Source: Bacteroidota bacterium
Lineage (GTDB): Bacteria > Bacteroidota > Bacteroidia > Chitinophagales > Chitinophagaceae
Assembly (NCBI GenBank): GCA_023412975.1
Contig: JAEZRB010000053.1
Location: 1 to 11,023 of the forward strand
Direction of reading: 5' to 3'
DNA length: 11,023 bases
The position numbers and the translations under genes are program-made. The notes under the pieces are model-generated. The model saw only the letters and a program-made list of their open reading frames with translations. It had not been told where the DNA came from and searched no databases. Shown in pieces: positions 1 to 5,498 of the stretch (within the stretch, counting starts at the first letter, position 1; each line of letters begins with the position of its first letter).

Positions 1-293
1 GACACGGTTCTGGAATCGGATCAGGAGTTGGGCCAAGTGTAACACGTGGTGACCGGAGAATCGTATCCTCCTACTCTTTTGAAGGTGACCTGGCAAGAGC
101 AACTATTTATGCCGACATCAAAGTATCGCCCGACGGACAGGGAACATTTCAGAATTTTGCCCGTGGATCATCATCTACAAGTTCAGCATATCGCAATGCC
201 ATTATTCAGTATCTGCGGAATATTAAATTCAACAAATCAGATCACGAGTCAACAGTGACAGTTCAGTTCAATTTCCGTGTAAAAAGTGGTTAA
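1..293 (+). CDS. TonB-like C-terminal domain protein, 3' end only
   Basis: This is the tail of an open frame entering from the left edge; about 96 codons are visible before the TAA at 291-293. The visible part starts with a Gly/Ser-rich linker (GSGIGSGVGPSV). A compact alpha/beta segment follows, with the pattern ATIYADIKVSPDGQGTF, a helix around AYRNAIIQYLRNIKF and a closing strand TVTVQFNFRVKSG. This matches the layout of the periplasmic C-terminal domain of Bacteroidetes energy transducers and TonB-like envelope proteins. By family knowledge such proteins work with ExbB/ExbD (TolQ/TolR) to pass proton-motive energy to the outer membrane. The N-terminal transmembrane anchor and any exbB/exbD partners would lie off-window, so the full protein type is inferred. 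It could instead be a TolA-like or other glycine-linker TonB_C protein. Confidence 0.6.
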   Translation, partial: HGSGIGSGVGPSVTRGDRRIVSSYSFEGDLARATIYADIKVSPDGQGTFQNFARGSSSTSSAYRNAIIQYLRNIKFNKSDHESTVTVQFNFRVKSG

Positions 294-377
294 AGAATTA
301 CTGATTGATACAATTGATTCCAGCCTGCGATTCAAGGCTTCCGTATTTGTTTGCTGCTTTCTGTAAATTTGGCGGCA

Positions 378-914
378 ATGCTCGAAAGGATTTTCCTGGA
401 ACAGGGTGATATTACCAAGTTAAAAGTGGATGCCATCGTGAATGCGGCCAATTCCTCCCTCATGGGTGGTGGTGGCGTTGATGGCGCCATACATCGTGCA
501 GGCGGTCCTGATATACTGGCTGCCTGTAGGGATATAATAGCCAAACAGGGTAGCTGCCCTACCGGCGAAGCTGTAATAACAACAGCTGGTAAACTTCCCG
601 CAAAATACGTGATACATACGGTTGGCCCGGTATGGCATAGTGGACTCCGTAATGAACCTGCACTGTTATCAAGTTGTTATCGCAACAGCCTGCAGCTGGC
701 CATTGATCACCAACTGCAAAGTCTCGCATTTCCCAACATTAGTACCGGTATTTATGGCTATCCTAAAAAACAGGCAGCCACGGTCGCAATTGAAACGGTA
801 TTTGATTTACTCCAGCCGGGACATAGCATAGAAAGAGTATATTTTGTTTGCTTTGATGAAGAAAACTATACTATTTACCAGGACATCCTGGAATCTATAA
901 GAAACACGGGTTAG
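378..914 (+). CDS. Macrodomain O-acetyl-ADP-ribose deacetylase (YmdB type)
   Basis: A single-domain macrodomain protein of 178 residues, close to the 177 of E. coli YmdB. It is expected to hydrolyse O-acetyl-ADP-ribose, and possibly ADP-ribosylated proteins, in the cytoplasm. Seen directly: GDIT at residues 10-13, the ligand loop around NAANSSLMGGGGVDGAIH (22-39), and the phosphate loop STGIYGYP (122-129). N25 and D35 coincide in number with the catalytic Asn25 and Asp35 of E. coli YmdB. The frame is also open from a TTG at 351, but the ATG at 378 gives the family length. A perfect TAnnTTTG box (364-371) lies only 6 nt before this ATG; if used, it would give an almost leaderless transcript. 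The gene sits in the same direction between the TonB-like gene (84-nt gap) and folC (68-nt gap). A NUDIX hydrolase that may use ADP-ribose lies about 1.4 kb downstream on the other strand. Confidence 0.93.
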   Translation: MLERIFLEQGDITKLKVDAIVNAANSSLMGGGGVDGAIHRAGGPDILAACRDIIAKQGSCPTGEAVITTAGKLPAKYVIHTVGPVWHSGLRNEPALLSSCYRNSLQLAIDHQLQSLAFPNISTGIYGYPKKQAATVAIETVFDLLQPGHSIERVYFVCFDEENYTIYQDILESIRNTG

Positions 915-982
915 AAATTTATCATTGCAAAGATTTCAATCGTCAAATAATCTACGGCCAGGTAAAAAGCAATATAAATCTC

Positions 983-2275
983 ATGATGACCTACCAGCAG
1001 ACTCTTGATTTTCTTTTTACACGTTTGCCTGTATTCAGCCGGGTGGGCGCAATAGCCTATAAAGCAGATTTGAGCAATACCATAGAACTTTGTAAGTCGC
1101 TCGGTGATCCGCATAAGAAATTCAGGTCGGTGCATATTGCAGGTACCAATGGCAAAGGCTCCGTGAGTCATATGCTGGCGTCCATATTTCAAAAGGCAGG
1201 ATATAAAACCGGATTGTACACTTCCCCGCATTTAAAGGATTTCAGGGAACGTATAAAAGTGAATGGTGAAATGGTGGACGAAACCTATGTTATCGAATTC
1301 ACAGAACGGATCCGGCCAATGATTGACAAACTGGAACCCAGTTTTTTCGAGATCACGGTAGCCATGGCCTTTGACTATTTTGTCCAACAGAAAGTGGATA
1401 TTGCAATTGTAGAAACCGGTTTGGGTGGAAGGCTGGATAGTACCAATATTATTACACCCGAAGTTTCCGTCATCACCAATATTGGCTGGGATCATATGAA
1501 CCTGCTGGGTGATAGCCTCGACAAAATTGCGGCCGAAAAATCCGGGATCATAAAGGAAAATGTGCCTGTAATTGTAGGTGAAGCGCTGGATGATACCCTG
1601 CCTGTATTTGAAAATATAGCGGCTGCGAAAAAAGCCTCCCTATCCATCGCATCCAGGAAAAGACAGGTAATGGAATGGTATTGGTCAAAGCATGAACTGG
1701 TTGTGGAGATAGCTGAAGAACATAAAACCGACCACCGTGTTTTCCGGCTTGATCTTGCTGGTATTTATCAATCAAAAAACCTGTTGACTGTTTTAGAAGC
1801 CTGCTCGGTTCTGAAGCAAAAGGGATGGAAAATATCAGATGAAAATATACATGCTGCTTTAAAGGAGGTAAAAAAATTAACAGGTCTGCACGGACGTTGG
1901 GATATTGTTCATGAACATCCCCTGGTGGTGCTGGATGTAGCGCACAATGAAGATGGAATAAAACAGGTATTAAAACAGGTGGAGTTAACAGATCACCATC
2001 ACCTTCATATTGTCCTTGGGATGGTGAATGATAAGGAGATTGATAAAGTACTGCGCCTACTGCCTCCTACCGCAACTTATTATTTTACACAGGCACAGAT
2101 CCCCCGTGCTCTACCGACTGAAAACTTATCGGAGAAAGCTTCAGGATTCGGCTTGCAGGGAAAAACTTATCCGAATGTGAATATTGCTTTGAAAGAGGCC
2201 AGGTCGAGTGCAGCTGACAATGATTTGATCATTGTTTGTGGGAGTATATTTCTCGTTGCGGAGGTGGAGTGGTAA
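983..2275 (+). CDS. folC: Bifunctional dihydrofolate synthase / folylpolyglutamate synthase
   Basis: FolC, 430 residues, is the usual size for this Mur-ligase-like cytoplasmic enzyme. It joins glutamate to dihydropteroate to make dihydrofolate and then adds further glutamates to tetrahydrofolates, using ATP. Seen: the ATP-binding P-loop HIAGTNGKGSVSH (51-63); the signature ETGLGGRLDSTN (144-155); TNIGWDHMNLLG (165-176); and AAEKSGII (183-190), whose K186 matches the lysine carbamylated in characterised FolC proteins. The C-terminal ligase domain begins near GLHGRWDIV (301-309) and includes VVLDVAHNEDG (315-325), where HN is the family's catalytic-domain hallmark. Two consecutive ATG codons (983 and 986) are possible starts and differ by one residue. 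No clear ribosome-binding site is visible. It ends 33 nt before the convergent NUDIX gene. No other folate gene is nearby. Confidence 0.96.
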   Translation: MMTYQQTLDFLFTRLPVFSRVGAIAYKADLSNTIELCKSLGDPHKKFRSVHIAGTNGKGSVSHMLASIFQKAGYKTGLYTSPHLKDFRERIKVNGEMVDETYVIEFTERIRPMIDKLEPSFFEITVAMAFDYFVQQKVDIAIVETGLGGRLDSTNIITPEVSVITNIGWDHMNLLGDSLDKIAAEKSGIIKENVPVIVGEALDDTLPVFENIAAAKKASLSIASRKRQVMEWYWSKHELVVEIAEEHKTDHRVFRLDLAGIYQSKNLLTVLEACSVLKQKGWKISDENIHAALKEVKKLTGLHGRWDIVHEHPLVVLDVAHNEDGIKQVLKQVELTDHHHLHIVLGMVNDKEIDKVLRLLPPTATYYFTQAQIPRALPTENLSEKASGFGLQGKTYPNVNIALKEARSSAADNDLIIVCGSIFLVAEVEW

Positions 2276-2279
2276 ACTA

Positions 2280-2321
2280 ATAACAAATTCCCAAGTACAA
2301 ATTCCCAATTACCAATACCCT
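2280..2321. repeat. Short heptamer array, family 1 (ATTCCCA)
   Basis: In the 33-nt gap between folC and the NUDIX gene, successive 7-bp blocks can be read in register: ATTCCCA at 2287-2293, AGTACAA at 2294-2300, ATTCCCA again at 2301-2307, ATTACCA at 2308-2314 and ATACCCT at 2315-2321. The fourth block contains the stop codon of the minus-strand NUDIX gene (2309-2311). The array is short, so the 7-bp period is less certain here than in the two longer arrays further right. Confidence 0.5.
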
Positions 2322-2857
2322 CCTTCCAACCTTTGCAGTGCATACATCATACAAGTCACATGCATCGCCTGCAGAATCTTATTTTCCCTGAGCAGTTGCT
2401 TCAACTCATCAATGGTAACCAGATCAATTTCGATCTCTTCATTATCATCCAGTTCCTGTGCTGCGATTTTCCTGCCACCCATTGCCAGGAACATATGCAT
2501 CAGGTTGCTGTTGGTAGACGGGTTGGCAGAAATTTTTCCAAGGTATTCAAATGAAGAAAAGCTATAGCCTGTTTCTTCCAGGAGTTCTCTTTTGATAGCG
2601 TCCTCCAGCGTAGCATCCGTATCATCAACACATCCCCCAGGGATTTCAATGCAGGTTTCACCCAGCGCATGCCGGTATTGACGTTCCAGGATGATCTTTC
2701 CATCCTCTGTAAGTGCGACCGCCGTCACCCAGGTCGGGAATTCATATACATAATAGGGTTCAACAATTTTTCCCTGCGGCGTTTCACAGCGGTCTTTTCT
2801 TACTTTGAACCATAGGTCGTTGAAGAGATATTCGGAGGATAGTATTTTCCATTTCAT
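2309..2857 (-). CDS. NUDIX hydrolase, ADP-ribose pyrophosphatase-like
   Basis: A 182-residue cytoplasmic NUDIX hydrolase. The N-terminal strand region (about 1-45), the phrase EPYYVYEFPTWVTAVALT, and IILERQYRHALGETCIEIPGG (56-76) before the box resemble ADP-sugar pyrophosphatases, which split ADP-ribose to AMP and ribose 5-phosphate. The NUDIX box runs from about G74/G75 to Y98 and ends in RELLEETGY (90-98), so the metal-binding E91, E94 and E95 are present. The front of the box is unusual. One extra residue separates the GG from REL, and the usual upstream Glu is replaced (DDTDATLED). It is the last minus-strand gene of the FKBP-DinB-NUDIX stretch, but 157 nt of repeats separate it from the DinB gene, so it is probably transcribed on its own. 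The exact substrate cannot be read from sequence. Confidence 0.88.
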   Translation of the reverse strand: MKWKILSSEYLFNDLWFKVRKDRCETPQGKIVEPYYVYEFPTWVTAVALTEDGKIILERQYRHALGETCIEIPGGCVDDTDATLEDAIKRELLEETGYSFSSFEYLGKISANPSTNSNLMHMFLAMGGRKIAAQELDDNEEIEIDLVTIDELKQLLRENKILQAMHVTCMMYALQRLEGGYW

Positions 2858-2876
2858 TCATCCAAGTTAAGCAGTT

Positions 2877-2918
2877 CTGGATACTGGATACTAGATACTA
2901 GATATTAGATACTTGATA
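2877..2918. repeat. Heptamer array, family 2, left arm (CTGGATA x6)
   Basis: Six consecutive 7-bp units begin 20 nt upstream of the NUDIX start codon: CTGGATA, CTGGATA, CTAGATA, CTAGATA, TTAGATA, CTTGATA. They lose identity progressively to the right. These units are the reverse complement of those in the array at 2945-3021. The 26-nt centre (2919-2944) contains its own small dyad, TTTTG GAA CAAAA at 2919-2931. Confidence 0.9.
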
Positions 2919-2944
2919 TTTTGGAACAAAACAGGATTCCCGGC

Positions 2945-3021
2945 CATCCAGTATCCTGCATCCAGTATCCAGTATCCAGCATCTAGTATCCAGCATCCAG
3001 CATCTAGTATCCAGTTACCAG
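2945..3021. repeat. Heptamer array, family 2, right arm (TATCCAG x11)
   Basis: Eleven 7-bp units stand in unbroken register. They are TATCCAG or CATCCAG with C/T variants (CATCTAG, TATCCTG), and the last, TTACCAG at 3015-3021, contains the TAA stop and final Trp codon of the DinB-family gene. The orientation is opposite to the units at 2877-2918, so the two arms can base-pair imperfectly over up to about 42 bp. The array fills essentially all of the gap between the DinB and NUDIX genes. Confidence 0.9.
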
Positions 3022-3551
3022 TTCATCTTGTCCCTCAATGTCGTAATATGCGCCACATGATGTTTCCCATGCCAGGCATACATGCCGAGGAGGTACCATA
3101 GCCGCAAGGTTTTTTTATGTTCGGGGTGAAATACCGTCCGGTTATTCCAGTCATCGTCCCTGACATATTTCAAAGATTCATACCAGCGCGCATGCAGTGC
3201 GTGTAACAGTGTGATAGAAATATTGACAGGAAGTTTTTGTACATCGTTCATTTCTGCCCAGAGTTTTTCTTCATAAGGTTTAATACTGGGGTTTTCTTCT
3301 GTAAGAGCCAGTTTAAAGCGACAATAGGCGTTGATATGGCTATCGGCAACATGGTGAACCAGTTGATGTACCGTCCAGCCGTCTTCACGATAAGGCGTTT
3401 GTAATTGCTGCTCATCAAGATTGAGGATCGCGTTCTCCAGCGCTAGTGGCAGAAATTTTATGTCGGCCAGCCATTCTACTTTTTTTTCAATAGAGAAAGG
3501 CTGCGCTTCATACTTACCGATGGGGTAACGGGGATCAACAAGCGTTGGCAT
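3015..3551 (-). CDS. DinB/YfiT-family putative metal-dependent protein
   Basis: A 178-residue protein of the DinB four-helix superfamily, most like the YfiT (BstA) branch. Seen: the opening DPRYPIGKY, the helix GWTVHQLVHHVADSHINA (59-76) with H62, H66, H67 and H72, and the late segment YAWHGKHHVAHI (158-169) with H161, H164, H165 and H168. In B. subtilis YfiT three histidines bind one metal ion; H67 with two histidines of the second cluster are the expected equivalents here. Family members are annotated as metal-dependent hydrolases or bacillithiol S-transferases, and the substrate here is unknown. The gene starts 5 nt after the FKBP stop codon, so the two are almost certainly co-transcribed. 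Its last two codons lie inside a heptamer repeat array. There is no signal peptide, so it is expected in the cytoplasm. Confidence 0.87.
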   Translation of the reverse strand: MPTLVDPRYPIGKYEAQPFSIEKKVEWLADIKFLPLALENAILNLDEQQLQTPYREDGWTVHQLVHHVADSHINAYCRFKLALTEENPSIKPYEEKLWAEMNDVQKLPVNISITLLHALHARWYESLKYVRDDDWNNRTVFHPEHKKTLRLWYLLGMYAWHGKHHVAHITTLRDKMNW

Positions 3552-3556
3552 ATAAT

Positions 3557-4003
3557 CTATTTTAAAATCTCCAGTAATTCAACTTCAAACATCAGGGTGG
3601 CGCCACCAGGAATATCACCACCTGCACCACGATCCCCATAAGCCAGGTCTGAGGGAATCCACAAACGCCAGTGACTTCCTTCCTGCATTAGCGGGATTGC
3701 GATCTGCCAGCCTTTTATCAGAGAGCGCAGTGGTGCCGAAAAAGGCTGATTTCTTTTGAAGGAACTGTCAAACTCTTTTCCATCGAGTAAAGCGCCTTTA
3801 TAGTGCGCCTTTATCGAATCAGTGATCGAAGGCTTCGACCCGGTACCCTCGCGGATCACTTCGTATTGTATCCCTTCAGTAAGGGTGATCACCCCGGGTT
3901 TTTCTTTATTGGTTTGCATAAAAGCCTCACCCGCCTTTTTCTGCGCTTCAATTCTGTTGCTCATAAATTCTTTTAATTTATTTTGAATACTCATAATCAA
4001 CAT
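3557..4003 (-). CDS. FKBP-type peptidyl-prolyl cis-trans isomerase
   Basis: A 148-residue protein with one FKBP domain at about residues 45-148, preceded by a charged helical N-terminus (NKLKEFMSNRIEAQKKAGEAF). It is expected to catalyse prolyl isomerisation during protein folding. Active-site positions known from FKBP12 can be recognised: Y68 in AHYKG, F78-D79 in KEFDSS, W99 in IKGW, Y122 in LAYGDRG, I131 in DIPGGATLMFEVEL and F139. The sequence resembles the catalytic half of FklB/Mip-type proteins without a full dimerisation domain. No signal peptide or lipobox is visible, so it is probably cytoplasmic, which is less usual than the secreted Bacteroidetes forms. The ATG at 4003 is used here; the ATG at 3994 (MSIQNKL) is an equally reasonable start, three residues shorter. 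It is the first gene of a two-gene unit with the DinB-family gene. Confidence 0.92.
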   Translation of the reverse strand: MLIMSIQNKLKEFMSNRIEAQKKAGEAFMQTNKEKPGVITLTEGIQYEVIREGTGSKPSITDSIKAHYKGALLDGKEFDSSFKRNQPFSAPLRSLIKGWQIAIPLMQEGSHWRLWIPSDLAYGDRGAGGDIPGGATLMFEVELLEILK

Positions 4004-4033
4004 CTATAAAAAACTTTCACATCAGGACAAGCC

Positions 4034-4068
4034 ACTACTAACTTCGAACTACTAACTACGAACTCTAT
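4034..4068. repeat. Heptamer array, family 3, first block (ACTACKA)
   Basis: Five 7-bp units in register: ACTACTA, ACTTCGA, ACTACTA, ACTACGA and a decayed ACTCTAT. They lie 30 nt upstream of the FKBP start. The same unit family resumes at 4137. The stretch between them (4069-4136) is GC-richer and holds an imperfect palindrome. Confidence 0.85.
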
Positions 4069-4091
4069 CCTCCCGGCTCCCTCTTACTTCC

Positions 4092-4120
4092 GCAGGTCAG
4101 ACGAGGACGTCAGACCTTGC
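4092..4120. other. Imperfect palindrome inside heptamer region
   Basis: The left arm is 4092-4103 (GCAGGTCAGACG), the loop AGGA is 4104-4107 and the right arm is 4108-4120 (CGTCAGACCTTGC). Eleven base pairs form, with one A-A mismatch and one bulged T. There is no T-run on either side, so it does not look like an intrinsic terminator. It splits the two blocks of the family 3 heptamer array and may be a separate inserted repeat. Confidence 0.6.
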
Positions 4121-4136
4121 CAGAGCTTACGGCTCC

Positions 4137-4215
4137 ACCACGAACTACTAACTACGAACTACGAACTTCTAACTACGTACCCTCCCAACTCCCGACTACA
4201 GACTCCCAACTAATT
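4137..4215. repeat. Heptamer array, family 3, second block
   Basis: Seven-bp units run from ACCACGA at 4137 through ACTACTA, ACTACGA, ACTACGA, ACTTCTA and ACTACGT to 4178. After a 9-bp interruption (4179-4187) the register resumes with ACTCCCG, ACTACAG, ACTCCCA and finally ACTAATT (4209-4215). The last unit overlaps the stop codon of the ABC ATPase gene (4214-4216). Together with 4034-4136 this accounts for nearly all of the 210-nt gap between the ABC and FKBP genes. No permease gene or other coding frame is seen there. Confidence 0.85.
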
Positions 4216-4978
4216 ATTCTTCCCTCAACGCGTGCCCCGTTAAATGTATAAACACATCTTCCATATTAGCCCTCTTCACCTCCCTGGGTCTTTCAAATCC
4301 TCCTGCAACCAGTTTATCGATCATGGCATCGGGTGAATCGAGAGCGATGATCTTACCCGCATCGATAATGGCAATACGATCGCAAAGATATTCCGCCTCA
4401 TCCATGTAGTGTGTGGTGATGATTACCGTGGTGCCTCGCTTTCTGATATCTTTGATGAGTTCCCATAGACTTCTGCGTGCCTGCGGATCAAGTCCGGTGG
4501 TAGGTTCATCGAGGAAAATAATGCGGGGCTGATTGATCAGGGTTGTCGCCACCGAAAACCTCTGCTTTTGACCACCGCTCAAATCCTTAAACTGCGATTT
4601 CGCTTTCTCTCTCAGGTTTACAGATTCGAGCAGTTCCATCGGCGCTACGTCACGGTTGTATAGGCCGGAAAAAAGTTCGATCAGTTGCAAGAGATTTAAC
4701 CCGGGATAATACCCACTGGTCTGCAGCTGTACGCCTATGATCTTTTTTATCTCGCCGGGATCCGTATCCAGGTCAAGACCATCGACGATTACTGTACCGC
4801 TTGTCTTGCTGCGCAGTGTTTCGATGATCTCCAGGGTGGTTGATTTCCCGGCGCCATTTGGCCCCAGTAAACCAAATATCTCGCCCTCATGTACATCAAA
4901 GGAAATACCCTTGACGGCCTGGAAATTTCCATAATTCTTTACGAGATCTTTTACCGAAATGATCGTGTTTTGTCCCAT
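4214..4978 (-). CDS. ABC-2-type exporter ATP-binding protein
   Basis: A 254-residue nucleotide-binding subunit of an ABC transporter, of the DrrA/CcmA-like class that pairs with ABC-2 permeases to export drugs, lipids or polysaccharides. All catalytic motifs are intact: Walker A GPNGAGKST (39-47), the Q-loop near VQLQTSG, signature LSGGQKQR (133-140), Walker B IIFLDE (153-158), D-loop TTGLD and switch histidine H190 in TTH. The C-terminal tail (about 205-254) is the short extension usual in this class, ending ANMEDVFIHLTG. The frame is open to a TTG at 4987, but the ATG at 4978 fits the family. It lies 52 nt after the GNAT gene in the same direction and may be read with it. No permease is adjacent on either side, so its partner must be encoded elsewhere. 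The substrate cannot be deduced. Confidence 0.93.
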   Translation of the reverse strand: MGQNTIISVKDLVKNYGNFQAVKGISFDVHEGEIFGLLGPNGAGKSTTLEIIETLRSKTSGTVIVDGLDLDTDPGEIKKIIGVQLQTSGYYPGLNLLQLIELFSGLYNRDVAPMELLESVNLREKAKSQFKDLSGGQKQRFSVATTLINQPRIIFLDEPTTGLDPQARRSLWELIKDIRKRGTTVIITTHYMDEAEYLCDRIAIIDAGKIIALDSPDAMIDKLVAGGFERPREVKRANMEDVFIHLTGHALREE

Positions 4979-5030
4979 GGAGAGCAATTTATGTAAAAAG
5001 GATTAGACAGGACGCAGATCAAATCTGGCA

Positions 5031-5498
5031 TTACAAAACCAGTTCCATTTTCACATCGGCGGTTTCGAATGGAGAATCTTCTACCTCTACATACTGAAAA
5101 CCGTATTTCTCATATAGTTTCAATGCGGTTACCAGCTGATGATTCGAAAACAGGCTGATCCTGCCCGCACCTAATTCTCTTGCCTTAGCCAGGCAGGCTT
5201 CAATTAATCGCTTGCTGATGCCACGACCACGGTGCGCAGGACTAACCGTCATTTTTGCCAGTTCATATTCACTGTCGCTATTCTTCATTAGTGCCGCCGA
5301 TCCAATGATATTGTCGCCCGACCTCGCCAGCCAGATATACCCACCCCTGTTGATGATCGTAGCAATTGGGTTGTTGAGCACGGCCAGGTCGTGAGATTCG
5401 CATAGATGATATCCCTGGAGCCATTCAAGGTTCAGGCTTTTGAAATCATCGTGATAAACTTCATCATAATCTATTATCTCCACTGGATCGAAGCTCAT
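5031..5498 (-). CDS. GNAT-family N-acetyltransferase
   Basis: A 155-residue single-domain acetyltransferase that would move an acetyl group from acetyl-CoA to an unknown amine. The acetyl-CoA binding motif A is clear: ELAKMTVSPAHRGRGISKRLIE (79-100), with the pyrophosphate-binding R90-G91-R92-G93-I94. The later LYEKYGFQYVEVE (128-140) is the typical motif B region. The start ATG overlaps the fbp stop codon by 4 nt (ATGA, 5495-5498), which implies translational coupling to the fructose-bisphosphatase. The coupling suggests co-expression but not a known joint function. By sequence alone it could acetylate a small molecule, an antibiotic or a protein. Confidence 0.9.
   Translation of the reverse strand: MSFDPVEIIDYDEVYHDDFKSLNLEWLQGYHLCESHDLAVLNNPIATIINRGGYIWLARSGDNIIGSAALMKNSDSEYELAKMTVSPAHRGRGISKRLIEACLAKARELGAGRISLFSNHQLVTALKLYEKYGFQYVEVEDSPFETADVKMELVL

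Noticed and set aside
351..377. TTG start for the macrodomain gene
   Set aside because: The ATG at 378 gives the family length and puts the catalytic N25 and D35 at the same numbers as in E. coli YmdB.
2232..2567. 111-codon plus-strand frame after folC
   Set aside because: It overlaps the end of folC in another frame and is antisense to the NUDIX gene; the Ser/Ile-rich composition is typical of a shadow frame.
2913..3101. Plus-strand frame translating to a repeated IQYPASS peptide
   Set aside because: The peptide repeat is an artefact of the 7-bp DNA array (three heptamers make seven codons). The frame then continues antisense into the DinB-family gene.
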